DNA of 64,000 nucleotides from Hymenopus coronatus. Taxonomy: Eukaryota > Arthropoda > Insecta > Mantodea > Hymenopodidae. Each line of letters opens with the position of its first letter. The stretch's first letter is position 1. Positions 29,475-40,444 of this stretch are shown here, one piece after another. The notes beneath the pieces are model-generated. The model did no database searches. It was not told where the DNA came from and was given only the letters and a program-made list of their open reading frames with translations. Position numbers and translations under genes: made by a program. The stretch spans positions 15,483,001-15,547,000 of the forward strand of contig CM060899.1 of NCBI GenBank assembly GCA_030762935.1, written 5' to 3'.

Positions 29475-32176
29475 TTATCTGGTATGCCCGCAAGCCATGC
29501 GGGGAACCCGATGACGCCTGAAGCGGCGTGTTCTGGGATTATAATCACCAAGAGACCTAACCAGGACGCTCTGATGTTGGTGTAACTTTTCGTAAAATTT
29601 TGTAGCCCGGCGTCTAATTTCGTCCTCCACATATGGTAGCGAGGAAGCCTCATGCAGCAGCCTCACGGGGAATGCACGGCCCACAGAATAGATGGACCGG
29701 AGTCCTCTGTTCTGTGCCCGTTGGAGCAGGAGCAACCAGCTGTCTGCCGCCATGCCCCAGACCTCGCAGGCGTAAAGCATGAGGGGGATTATCAGCGCCC
29801 GGAAAAGGTGTATCTTTAGACGAACAGGCATCCCGGACTTCAGCATGGGGTACAGGGAGGCGATAGCCCCCCGTGCCTTGGCTGAGACGCCCCTTACGTG
29901 TTCGCCAAAAGTTAGACCCTTGTCCAGTTTAACCCCCAGGTAGGAGACGGTGTTTCGCCACTCTATTCGTTGGCCCTGGTAGGACAGTGTGGGACAGTCT
30001 GCGGGGATGTGGCGCTTTGTAAAAACAATGGCGTGGCTCTTGTCCGCGTTCACGGACATTCACCAACGCCGGCACCATCCTTGGATGAGGCGGAGATGTC
30101 GTTGTATGGGGCTGAAGGCTCTGATTAAGTGTCTGTGTTGTACAGCAGCACGTCATCCGCATACTGGGCGATGTTGACGGACTGCTGGGTTGGAAAGTCC
30201 GCCATGTAGATGTTGAAGAGGGTCGGGGATAGTACAGAGCCTTCGGGGACTCCGCCTCTTGCAGGTCGTCGTGTAGATGTTTTCCCCGCGACTGTGACGT
30301 GGAAGTGTCTGTGTCTTAGGTAGCTGTGCAGTATGTTGAGTGCCTGTGTGGGTAGTCCCAGGTGGATACGTTTGTATAGGAGACCCGCGTGCCACGTCGT
30401 TGAGAAGGCCTTTTCAACGTCCAGCGATACTGCGACAGTGAATGCGCCCTCCTGGAAACCCAGGGTGGCCGCCTCCACTACCCGCAGCAGCTGCTGGGGC
30501 GTTGAATGCCCAGGACGAAATCCAAACTGGTGGTCTGGGATGGCTTGGATGTCCCCTAGGAGCGGGGACAGGCGGTTAAGGACCATCCTCTCGAGTACCT
30601 TAGAAAGGGTCGGGAGGAGGCTGATGGAGCGGTAATTGGATGGGTGCACCGGGTCCTTCCCAGGCTTCAATATGCATATGACCCTGGCCTCCCTCCACTC
30701 TCGTGGAAAGTGACCGAGTGACAGACACATATTGAAGACCCGTGTGAGGAAGAGCACAGCGTTGAAAGGGAGGTGGCGGAGCATGAGGGGGGTTAGCCCA
30801 TCAGGTCCCGCCGCCTTCTTGGGGTTGAGGCGCCGGAGTGCGCCTTGGAGTTCGCTAGGGCGTATGACGGGAAGTGCGTTATCGTCCTCTGGGGGTCTCC
30901 GAAAGAAACGTCGAACCTCCCGTCGGACTTGGTCGGAGAAGAAATCGTCCTGGGGGTCGTCTCTTGGACGCATTGTCCGCTCTAGGTAGTCTGCGAACAC
31001 ATCGGCTTTGGCTTGGGGGTCGTAGGCGAGGCCTCGGGTGCCTTGGAGGGGTGAGGTGTATTGGCCTCTGCGGTTTTTGAGGATTTTAGCGATTCTCCAC
31101 ACGTCGCCTTCCTCGACGCGCAACCGGGTCATCGTCTCCTCCCACGCTTGCACTCCGTGCTCGCGCAGTCGGAGAGCGACCTGACGACGGAGTCGCCATA
31201 GGAGCGCTCGATTGTGCGGCGTGCGATGTCGCTGGTATAGTCTCCGTGCCGCCCAGGAGCGGCGGATGAGTAGGGTGAGGTCCAAGGGGAGGACGTCAGG
31301 GTGCAAGGGTGCCGGGGATTCCACAGTTAGGTTTCGGGCAGTTCGTGTCACAATGGAGGTGAAGGATGAGACCGCGGCCTCCAGGGTTTGGATGTCTGTA
31401 ATTTGGGGGTTTGAAGGGATGGAAGTGCGGAGGCAGTTTCTGACGCCGTCCCAATCTACCACCCGGTTTTTAACCGTGGTGTCGTGGCTGGCAACCCGGG
31501 TGTTGATCTCTGCCAACACTGAATTATGGTCGGAATGTAGTGCGTTGATAGTGGTGAGTGTGAGATGAAATGAGAGATGTTTAGTGATCGCGAAGTCGAC
31601 GACTGTGGCCAGTCCTCCACCTCGCGGATGGTGAGTGAGTTGCTAGGGACCCTGCACTTGAAGCTGAGGGTCCGCGTTAACCAGGCGAACTATTGCGTTG
31701 CCTCGGGCGTCTGCCCGTCGACCGCAGTGCCAGCGAGGGTGCTTGGCATTGAAGTCTCCGGCCAGTATTGCACTGGGATGTAGGTTTAGGATGGATTGGT
31801 AGTCATTGGGTAAGAACTGCCCTCTGGGAGGGTGGTACACGGAGACTATTAAGACCTCTTCACCGCCGAGGTCAATCATCGCTGCTGTGGCCTCTAGGGT
31901 TTGGAGAGGTGGGAGCTGGACGGGTCTGTGGGTCACGTTTTGCCTCACTAGGATCGCGGTGCCACCTCCTGGGCGGCCCTGGCGATCCGTCCTGTGACAG
32001 ACGTAGCCCGGTAGGCGGAAGCGGACGTTTGGTCGGAGATGTGTTTCGCAGACTAGAATGACGTCCAGAGCTTGACTTCTGGCAAAATGTAGGGGCTCTC
32101 CCCCCTGGCCAGACAGTCCACACGCGTTCCAAAACGCGAATCTAAACGAGGTTCTACACCTAGTTTGATCCGCCAT
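29475..32176 (-). pseudogene. ORF2 (endonuclease-RT) of LINE G
   Basis: The start is ATG at 32176 (MADQTRCRTSFRFAFWNACG). The endonuclease (31643-32176) has VCETHLRPNVRF, GGGTAILVRQ, VSVYHPPRGQF and AGDFNAKHPRWHC, all catalytic blocks present. A frameshift near 31,640 leads to a 464-residue frame (30125-31519) with AAGPDGLTPLMLRHLP, LKPGKDPVHPSNYRSISLL, QFGFRPGHSTPQQLL, AVSLDVEKAFSTTWHAG, GGVPEGSVLSPTLFN and AQYADDVLLYN. A further frameshift lies near 30,125 and an in-frame TGA near 30,060, where related proteins have Arg (a CGA to TGA change, as CpG decay produces). The C-terminus ends MACGHTR at 29475. Confidence 0.9.
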
Positions 32177-33959
32177 TCCGGGTGCTCGGGACGACGCTGG
32201 TCAGTAGGGCGAGCCCCTCCATGGCAACAAGCATTTTGCCAGCCGGGTCGTTGGCAGAGAGGAAACGGCCGATCAGCTCACAGATCTGCCTTCCGTGAGT
32301 CTGCAACAGCTGTTGCAGCCACTTCAGCATCTCCGCGAGGTCAAAGCCGAAGGTAGGGATTGAAGCTTGTGTGGTGGTGGGGGCGGGAGTTTGGTTTTGA
32401 GTTTGGCGGGATGAGGGCTCAGTCCGAGCGGTGGGACGGTCCCTGGCAGCCGGCTCCTCTCCGTGGCGCCCTGCCGGAGCTGCCGAAGCAGTTTCCGGCC
32501 TCCTGGGGGTCCCACGCTCTCTCTGGGTGCCTGAGAGGTGTTGGTATGGGTGGCTGGGACTGTCGTACGTGGTCGTGGCTCCTTTCGTGTGGACATCCTC
32601 GGGTCACGTGGAGACGGTCTTGCTGCTGTGGGTGTGCCGGGGGAGCGGCCTGTCCCTAGAGCTGGTTTCTCTTGATGTGTGGCAGTAGCAGGAGGTTGTT
32701 GTTGCTGCTGCGTGGTAGCGGCGGGTGCTTGTTCCTGCTGCGTTGCTGTTGCAGGTTATGTTGGTTGGACTTGTCTCTGTGGTGGTTGTGGGCGTTGAGC
32801 CGCTATTATGGCTTTTCGCTTGGTGCACCCGCCGTAACAAGCCCTGGCAGTTTGCACAAGTGGGCACATCTGTGATGGATCTTGGGCAGACCTCCTTGGT
32901 GTGGGATCCTCCGCAGCGAAGGCAGCGGAGGTTTCTGAAACAGAAGTGGCTGAAGTGATTAAACCCCAGACACCTATGACATTGGGGGGGACCGCCAGAG
33001 CCCCTGGACTGCTCTACCTTTACCCGGAGGTAACAGAGGGTGGTGACGCCGTCTATCTTTGCCTCCGGGTCGTTGGTCCGCTCCACTATAATAAGGAAAA
33101 GGGGGATGGGGATTCTGCCTGCTTGGCCATTTGGAGCGGCCTTGGTGAGTTGTTTTATCGGGGGCGGATGCCCTGGCGGCGGAGGTCGTCCTCAATCTCG
33201 CTCACCGGTGTGTCCACTGGAAGTCCCCGGATGACCCTTCGGATGTCCTTCGTTTTGTCAAGTCCGAAAGTGAAGTGGGGGATGTTCTTCTTCCCCATGG
33301 TTAATCAGGAGGCGCTGATAATCCTCCAGAGCTTTCGCCTGGAAGACATAGCGACTCCTCCGCTTCGTCACTGAGCACGACGCCGCTATCGATGGCATGA
33401 CCTCCCTAAGGAAGCCTGTCACGCCCCGGAAGTCGTCTACAATGATTGGCGGAAGGTGTCGCCTGCTCTGTCCCTGCTGACTGGAGGGCGCACCCTCCGT
33501 GGTCAGGATGGGGGCCTGTTCTCGCCTCCCACGATTATAACTGATTTGCTGCCATCCAGCCCCGTCTTCCCCCTCCGTGGAGATGTCAGACGAGCTGGCT
33601 TCCTCAGCATCCATTGTGGAGTGTTCCATGACCTCAGTCATGGTGGTTGAAGAGTGGTTGGCGGCATTGCCTTCACCGCTGGGACCCGCTTGGGCGGGTG
33701 TTGAATTTTGCCTGTCTCGGGAAATGTTTAAAAGAGAAGCGTCCTAGATGGGTGCTGTGTTAGCTGTTGCCAGACGTTTGTTCTGGCCATCATCGCCCTG
33801 CGGGCTTAATGGGCGAGACCGGTTGGTTTTCTGAGTAGGCCGAGTCGAGCTCGAGCCTGCTCTGGGAGGAGCACCAGAGCTGGTGCTTGGGGTGGGTGCA
33901 TCCATTTGCACTGTTTGGGGCCTGCTTGTTGGATGGGAGCGGTGGGCATTGGAAGGCAT
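32164..33959 (-). pseudogene. ORF1 (gag-like, zinc knuckle) of LINE G
   Basis: It starts MPSNAHRSHPTSRPQTVQMD at 33959. The pieces are 33744-33959, 33258-33641, 32604-33086 and the final stretch ending NGGSN at 32164. The RNA-binding core is at 32604-33086: CHRCLGFNHFSHFC (CX2CX4HX4C), CLRCGGSHTKEVC and CANCQGLLRRVHQAK. Pro/Gln/Thr-rich low-complexity DNA follows. The final segment includes EMLKWLQQLLQTHGRQ, likely helical. The stop overlaps the ORF2 start: ORF2 ATG at 32176, ORF1 stop at 32166-32164. At least three frameshifts. Confidence 0.8.
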
Positions 33960-34344
33960 TAAGCTTGGGCACGATTCACTGCACCCGAGGGTGCAGCGAT
34001 GCTTAAAACTACTGGCTGTACCTCTTACCTCCAGTAACGGGTGCTATACAGCGTGACCAATAGAGGGCCGGACACCTGTGTGCGCCTAAAACCGCCCGGA
34101 GGGCGTTGGCTGTGGCCTTATTGGTCGCCCGTTGCCGGTATAATGTGGATGAGATGACCGCAGGATGTATTAAAAAATACAATTTGTGTGTGCGTGGCTG
34201 TTGTGGCAGTGTTGCTGTTCGCTCGGTTGCTGGCTGTCAACTGAAGCGTCGGACATCAGGTGCGGGTGAGATGTTGATGCTTCTCTGCCTGCTGCATGCC
34301 TGCCTATGCGTCGAGCCTGCGTGAGATGCGTTGCTGCGTTGCAA
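33960..34344 (-). other. 5' UTR of LINE G
   Basis: About 385 bases between the ORF1 start and the right target duplication with no credible coding frame. It is GC-richer than the flanking I element. In jockey-group elements the internal promoter lies at the extreme 5' end; no specific motif could be assigned here. Confidence 0.5.
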
Positions 34345-35100
34345 TCCAGTTCTTCTAAGTCGCTTAGTATGCTACTTATGTTCCACACGCTTACCTAGAT
34401 GGCGCTTAGACCGAGTCAACTGGAATCTTTATTCCCATTTGGCTGCTTTTAACCGCTGCGAGCACGACCCGGCGGATGTTTTAGCCGGATACGTCACAGC
34501 CACCGTTCTTTCTGCTGCTGAACAGTCTATTCCGCGGTCGAACGGCCAATCTCGTCGATCTCCTGTTCCTTGGTGGACAGCTGAATGTCGGGATGCCATT
34601 CGTTCTCACAGACATGCTTTTCGGATTTTCCAGCGTTGCCCTACACTGCATAACCTAATTAATATAAGATGATGTGTGCCCAATTTAAGCGAGCTATTAT
34701 GTATAGCAAAAATCATTCATGGAACCAGTTTGTAAGCTGCTTTATTCGGTATACCACTTCTTCAGTCGCATGGGATGAATTGAAGCGTGTTTACGGTGGT
34801 AAATCAACCCATCTGCCAATCGCGGGTCTCCAAACACCTGCCGCAGTTGATGTGTTGGACGTGGCGAATATTCAGGCAGTATTATCTTAACTTTAAGGCT
34901 CAGGTGGAATCTCAAGGGTTCTCGTTTCGTTCCGAAAACCTTGAAGAAGAGAATCGCCTTTTCTTCCGTAACGGAGCTAGAACATGCAATTTTATATTTG
35001 AGGAACTCTGCATCTGGTCCAGATGGTATCCATGTCCTAATGGTGCAGCATCTCTGTCCTGACGGTAAAGAAATCACCGACATACATGCCCGACCTTCCT
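34345..35100 (+). mobile_element. I-clade LINE copy, 3' continuation after LINE G insertion
   Basis: The right target duplication TCCAGTTCTTCT (34345-34356) opens this stretch. The plus strand then continues the interrupted copy: NWNLYSHLAAFNRCEHDPA, AAEQSIPRSNGQS, VPWWTAECRDAIRSHRHAFR, VAWDELKRVYGGKST, and ASGPDGIHVLMVQHLCPDG at the start of RT (35,000-35,065). It stops at the 480-bp repeat copy 3. The rest of RT and RNase H is absent here. Confidence 0.75.
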
Positions 35101-35104
35101 CTGT

Positions 35105-35124
35105 ACTAGTTATCACTAACTAGT
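35105..35124. repeat. Perfect 8-bp inverted repeat at the edge of 480-bp repeat copy 3
   Basis: ACTAGTTA (35105-35112), four-base loop, TAACTAGT (35117-35124). It sits exactly where the I copy gives way to the repeat. Confidence 0.6.
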
Positions 35125-35125
35125 G

Positions 35126-35470
35126 AGGATCCGACTACTTCTTTTCCAATTACCAATTTAATTTTTGTTGTGGGTGCCATAAAATATGGTAACAGATTTC
35201 ATCCCCTAGTGCTCCCCACCCACCATGGAGCCCAACGAGAGGTCCTCGCACTGCGACGATAGGGCTAACAGAGGATATAGGAGTCTTACCGTACCACTCA
35301 CACGAGTTCGGTATAGGATTTAGTCCTGGCCGATGGACTAGAACTGGGCTAGTCCTTAGCCGCCGTTTAGGTGAAACAGAAACCAAAGCTGTCTATAAGG
35401 TCCTATACCCTCCCCAGTCAGTGAAGGACAGAGACCCAGGCTCAGATATGCAACCATCAACAAACCAGAA
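35126..35470 (-). repeat. Unclassified ~480-bp interspersed repeat, copy 3 (5'-truncated)
   Basis: Read on the minus strand it has GTTGCATATCTGAGCCTGGG, CTTTGGTTTCTGTTTCACCT, GGGCTCCATGGTGGGTGGGG and GGAAAAGAAGTAGTC, the same order as in copies 1 and 2. The first ~150 bases of the longer copies are missing, consistent with 5' truncation. Confidence 0.65.
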
Positions 35471-35479
35471 TATGCTTTT

Positions 35480-35905
35480 CCACTGACATAGTGGTGGTGT
35501 TGATGAAGATATATGGGATTTTAGAAGGTTCCTAACTGCAAGATTACAGTGCCCTGCTGAAATGTGTGGCAAAAAACAGAGAGATAAAAAAAGTATTAAA
35601 CCAGCCGAAAATAAAATAATAGCTAAAACGATTCATTAAATCCAGTGTAAAAAGCAATTTAGAAATAAGACCGGAAAAATTACGACGATAAAACCTAATG
35701 GGGCTACACCAAGGAGGGAAACAAATATGTGGAGCATACATTCTGTGCTAAGAGACTAATAAGAATTAGAAAGTGGTCACCAGAATGTAAATCAGGGATA
35801 ATATTGCGTTGGAATACTGCCAACTGTGGAGATCAAACAGCTATATCTAGTTGCGATAAACTATTGAAGGCTTCAGAAAGAAATGTTGGCTCCCCGGTGT
35901 TCAGG

Positions 35906-35941
<36 letters not shown>

Positions 35942-36645
35942 ATTAGTATCCAAGAATACTGCGAATACTTTACCTCTCACAAAAGGCCGAGATGACCACA
36001 AAGTATGTGGTGGGCATTCGCGTTTCCCACCAACAGAGATGGTGTTAGTAGGTGCGAAACGAGGAAGTTTAAGTCAGTGTGCAAGAGGCCATTAGAGGAG
36101 GCACTACAAATGGTAAATCTCGCAGATATTAGTTTAATTCTTACGGCGACTGGCTGGAGGTTCGTATACGAACTCAGCTTAAATATCATCTCTGATGAGC
36201 ATCATAGTGACGCTATGTGCAGGAACACCCTATACCGGTGATAAATCACGCTGTACAGCAGATTAGTGCCTCAATGTAACGTTGTCTTGTGGTCGGAGTT
36301 TGGTCTCTTGTAAGCAAGTGACCAAAGGTTGATACTAGTATAAAAGCAGTTCAAGCTCTGGTCGATGTGCTCGGATTCCACGTATGTTCCAATGTAGGAC
36401 AGCCATTGTCAAGAGTATGGTATACGTTATAAATTGAAAGCAGTGTCTGCATATTCGGTGGAGTTGGACGGATTAATTTATGCTCTTTTGGGAATCGGAT
36501 TAACACTTTTTTTTTTCAGGAGCACAATCCTGCCGCTTACGCTTAGCAGAATCCTCCTGCTCCATCACCTCCACGGAAGTGAACCCTTTCCAATAGAGAA
36601 TTTCGGTTCGAGGACCTCAAACCGATTAGAGAAAAAAAGATAGAT
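35480..36645 (-). mobile_element. I-clade LINE copy with gag-endonuclease joined to the 3' UTR
   Basis: The minus strand from 36,640 shows the gag C-terminal end (SCSISST-type and FPIENFGSRTSNRLE blocks, 36,490-36,640). Endonuclease pieces follow (35977-36189: LQPVAVRIKLISARFTICSA, LLVGNANAH) and the end of EN near 35,740-35,830. At about 35,740 the sequence passes directly into a 3' UTR-like AT-rich tail that ends near 35,480. RT and RNase H are missing. A simple GA/G repeat (35905-35939) lies inside the endonuclease region. Confidence 0.6.
35905..35939 (+). repeat. (GA)n microsatellite with G-run
   Basis: About 13 GA units followed by a run of G. It lies inside a decayed endonuclease-coding region, so it arose after the copy inserted. 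Confidence 0.9.
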
Positions 36646-38035
36646 AAGGCTTTAGCGCTCCCAATACATAAGATTATTAGCGCCCTAGAAACTAAACTAA
36701 AAACTGAAAGTAAAACTTGTGGCTGAAATGAATATTAAGCCCTGCTAATATGGGTCCCGAAGTTAAAACGTTAAAAACTTTTCGGTGGTCTAAAATAATA
36801 AATACAACTGCATACCGCCAAACTATAAAACGTGACTAAAACTATATAGGCCAATTGAGACACACTGTTTAATAAAAGATAAATCATGTTCTACAGTAAC
36901 CAGGTTGTGCGCCAGGATGACGGGCATGTAATGCGGCAAACTCAACGACAGTCGAAGTGGAGCTAAGAAACTGGCACTCTATTAAAATGTGTTTCACTAT
37001 CAAGGCCGCGCCGTAGCGACAAATTGGAATTGGATCTCCAAGCAGTAAGTGGCAGTGGCTAAAATGACAGTGTCCGATACGCAAGCGACATGAAATGACC
37101 TCTTCTCGTAGGGAAACGGGAAAAGAAGCTTTCCAGGCCTCCGGGAGTGCTTTAATTACCAGCAATTTGATGTCAGTAATGCGGAACTACTCAGTCACCC
37201 GACGAGAAAGAATGGTCCCAAGGAAATCGCTTTCAGATCATTCGTGGGAACGGAATAACGAAAAATCCCGGGAGTTAGAATGGCTCCTTTGGCCGCAGAA
37301 TCAGCTGCCTGATTCCTGACTACTCCAGTGTGACCAGGCACCCACATAAACGTCACTGTGAGACTTTATTCTGAAAGTGAGTGAAGACAATCCTGAATCC
37401 GCTCTACGATAGCATGGAAAATATACAGCACACGAAGGCAGAGAGCGGTATTATATGTCGCCGCACATTAAAAGAACCTGAAGAATACTAAAGAGCTCAG
37501 CGTAAAAAAGTGCACGCTGTCGCGGAAGACGAAAATTAAAACTTTGGTTTCCAACTACAAAGCCACCTCCAGCACCTTGAGAGTTCTTCGACCCGCCAGT
37601 ATAAATAAAAATGTTGGTATATTGGTTCTTCAGGGCTAAAAAGATGAACCTAAAGTTGAAACCAGAGGTTTCGAAATACTAGGCGAAGCCAAGGAGGGAA
37701 AGCGTTTTCTCTTTTTGAAAGCACGGTATGCATAGTCATGTCTATTTGTTCAAAGAGCTTGCAGAAAAAGGACCTTGATGGCAAGAGAGCAAGTGAGCGA
37801 GAAGGGTCAAAACATCCAAAGAATCGTCGAAGAAGGATGCCTGACCTAGGTGTCGAGGCATGCTAGATAGATGGCATCCGTACGTGTACAGAAGATAGTT
37901 ATGGCGAAAACATGGTGGTTGTTGAGCTTCCGCAACAACACTATTGACAGGGCTAGTGCGGAATGTGTCAGTTCCTAGCCGTCTGCCTTGATGAACCGTC
38001 TTTAAGCGACAAGGGTAACGGAGAAGGGTGAGTGA
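36646..38035 (-). mobile_element. I-clade LINE fragment, RNase H and 3' UTR part
   Basis: The 3' end near 36,646 has the ATTAGCGCCCTAGAAAC block also found at the 3' end of I-A (ATTAGCGCCCTAGAGT, 41,822). The C-terminal coding part at 36884-37165 includes SCRLRIGHCHFSHCHLLLGD and VKHILIECQFL, the Cys/His-type tail that follows RNase H in I-clade proteins. Further upstream (37,200-38,030) RNase H and RT remnants are heavily frameshifted. Confidence 0.6.
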
Positions 38036-40440
38036 GTAAATGGTGTTTAGGGGCCCGTGATAACTAGGTCATTTGGGCCCGAAGTTAAGAAAAAGGAAAA
38101 CACATTAAAAAGAAAACTACAGGCTGAAAACTTAAAATGTGCTAAACCCCTTACACAGACACGCACGAATAAAAACGGCCCATGTGATCCAAACACGTCT
38201 TAAAGGTTAAAAAAAGAAAAAGCTAAAACTACACATGTACAAAAAAAGACTGTGCTAAAAGACAGGGGCTAAAAGGTTAAAAAGGCTAAAGCTTCACACA
38301 TGTATGAAATAGGTCAGATGTCTTTGCTGAGACCAATAGAGGCAACAAACCGAAACACTTTATCGACGTCGTCGCATAAAATGACCGGTAATGCGGTACC
38401 CAGGACCGGGCGCGTTTAAAAGCAACAAAGTTATCCGCCGTTGGGTGCAGGTGGAAAAGACGAAGAGCCCGTTTCCGTGCCTTTAATGCCAAGCTGCAGT
38501 CCTCGGTCCACCACGGCACAGGAATACGTTGATGGGTATAAGAGCTCCGAGGAATACTGGATTCTGCTGCGAGAAACACCGAGCAAGTAAAATACTGCAC
38601 CATGTCTTCTATGGAAGCACAGCCATCGTAATGGAGATTGAGCAGAGAAGAAAACTTTGCCCAATCGGCCTTGGAAATAATCCAGCGGGAATGCCTTGTG
38701 GGTAATGGATGTTGCCCCGAAAAACGAATGTCAATAGGGTAATGATCACTGCCGTGAAGATCGGAAAATACCGACTAATCCAGAAACGGCAGTAAAGCAG
38801 GGCTACAAAAACTTACGTCTAGGGCGGAGAATGTGCGATAGGCGGAAGATGAACATTTTGGTGCACCGGAGTACAAGAGTAATAAACCAGACTAATCGCA
38901 AACGTCTGCCATTATGGTACCTCTAGCATCGTCTGCAGAAGAACCCCAAAGAACGTTGACATCGTCCAAAAAGATCAGCGGCGGAGGAATTTGTGCCAAC
39001 AGTGCCCGAAGCTGTGTCTATAATCACATCGTGCGGCGGTAAATAGACATTGCAAACAGAAAAGGAGATGGAAGGCGTCACACGCACAGCTACCGCTTGT
39101 AGTGGGGTGTTGAGAGGAATACTTGTGGCAAGGATGGTAGGCGCCACGAGAGTCACAACACCGTTGCAAGCACGCAGCCACCAACAAAGTCGTGTCTGAA
39201 TGATTGAAAATGACGCAGAGGAAGGGTAGGATGAAGATGTAAGTTGGTTTCTTAGAGACAAAGGATTGAGGGTGAGTGGTGGTGGATTATATGTTGAAGC
39301 TCCGGAAGATAGGCCCTGATCCCATTGACATTCCACTGGTTTATATCCATGGTGAGATAGAAATTTATGGTGGTATAATTTCTTTCTTTCTCACCTTAGT
39401 GGATTTGGAGCCAACTATCCTAAAACCTATGTCGTCCTCAGACTCCACCGGTGGTCGGGAGTCCGAAGAAGCCCTTCGGTTCGCAGAACGAAAGCGTGAT
39501 GTTGTCGAAGTTTGGCTCGTTTATATACTACGTTGGCGGGAACGGTCTCCTGCGAAGGACGAACTGGGAATACATGGATTAACAGACGGTTGAGCTTGCT
39601 GCTGTGCATCAGACAGCGTACACGGGGATGCAGATGATCGAGCATGTAAAGGAGCAGAGACTGCGCACAAGTCAGTTTTCGTCGACGCGTCTGCGACAGG
39701 AACAGTCTGTAAACCGACAGAGTGAACATGATTACGGCGAACAGCTGAGGAGTAATCTGTGGTGTTAGCAGGCTTCAGCTGTTCAAAGCGGCGCCGCGCC
39801 TCACGAAAGGTAAGATGTTCCTTCACACGTAATTCTTGTATACATCTCTCATCCGAGTACCTGGGACACTGTCGAGAGTTAGACGGATGACTTCCTTCAC
39901 AGTTCACACACCACGGTTCACGCGTACAGGCTGTGTCAACGTCGGCCGCTAGACCACAACGATTAGCAGGTTGAAGGTCGGGCACTTGAAGCAGCGCATC
40001 GGGTACAGCACATACGGGCGGACGGCAGCACGTTCGTAACCAGTATATAAATTCTGGAACACTAGTACCCTTGAACGTGAGAAAGATCGTGCGCCATGGG
40101 TACTCCTTGTCGTCACGCTTACCATGTAAACGGTACGGCTGATAACCTCGCTGTTCGGAAAGATGGGTGGCAATATCTTCATTGGAGAGGTCGTCTAAGC
40201 TAGACGGGGTCACAACTCCTCTATAGGTGTTCCTCGACCTGTGGGGGTAAACTTTGACGCTGTACGAACCCAACAGAGTAGCATGAAGTAGTTTGTCCGA
40301 CTGTTCTTTATTGTGGACCTCCACCAGTAGCGTACCGTCTCGCAGCCTCGTCGCGTTTTTAACCTTGTCGCATATCCTGTCAACTTCCCTTTGTATGTAG
40401 AATGGACTTATATCACAGAATTTCGTCTCGTTTAAATGGC
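38036..40440 (-). mobile_element. I-clade LINE copy with gag-endonuclease joined to the 3' UTR (second case)
   Basis: The minus strand has ORF1 (39521-40324), endonuclease remnants (38923-39336) and the EN-RT linker with IPVPWWTEDCSLALKARKRA (38286-38603). It then passes at about 38,290 into an A-rich 3' UTR ending near 38,036, with GGGCCCGAAG similar to the I 3' ends at 36,650 and 41,830. RT and RNase H are missing. Either it is an internal deletion or it results from RT template switching. Confidence 0.6.
39521..40324 (-). pseudogene. I-type gag ORF1
   Basis: The longest uninterrupted I-type gag here: 267 residues starting MEVHNKEQSDKLLHATLLG. The N-terminal domain contains RNTYRGVVTPSSLDDLSNED and YRLHGKRDDKEYPWR. 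A small frameshift garbles the first zinc knuckle (the alternative frame reads YPMRCFKC at 39949-40182). CVNCEGSHPSNSRQC is the third knuckle. IQELRVKEHLTFREARRRFE is a conserved basic helix seen in all I copies of the window. In I-clade elements ORF1 binds element RNA. Confidence 0.75.
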
Positions 40441-40444
40441 CATA

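Larger units (their letters stand above)
29115..34344 (-). mobile_element. Jockey-type non-LTR retrotransposon G, full length with target duplication
   Basis: The 5.23-kb insertion is bracketed by the 12-bp duplication TCCAGTTCTTCT. The sense strand has a 5' UTR (34344 to ~33960), ORF1 (33959 to 32164), ORF2 (32176 to 29475), a 3' UTR and a tail that is a simple repeat, (GAGT)n, in place of a poly(A) (ACTC repeats at 29114-29137 on plus). It is the best preserved LINE in the window: ORF2 needs only two frameshift corrections and one stop change to be open. It belongs to the jockey group (EN-RT, no RNase H). Confidence 0.9.
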
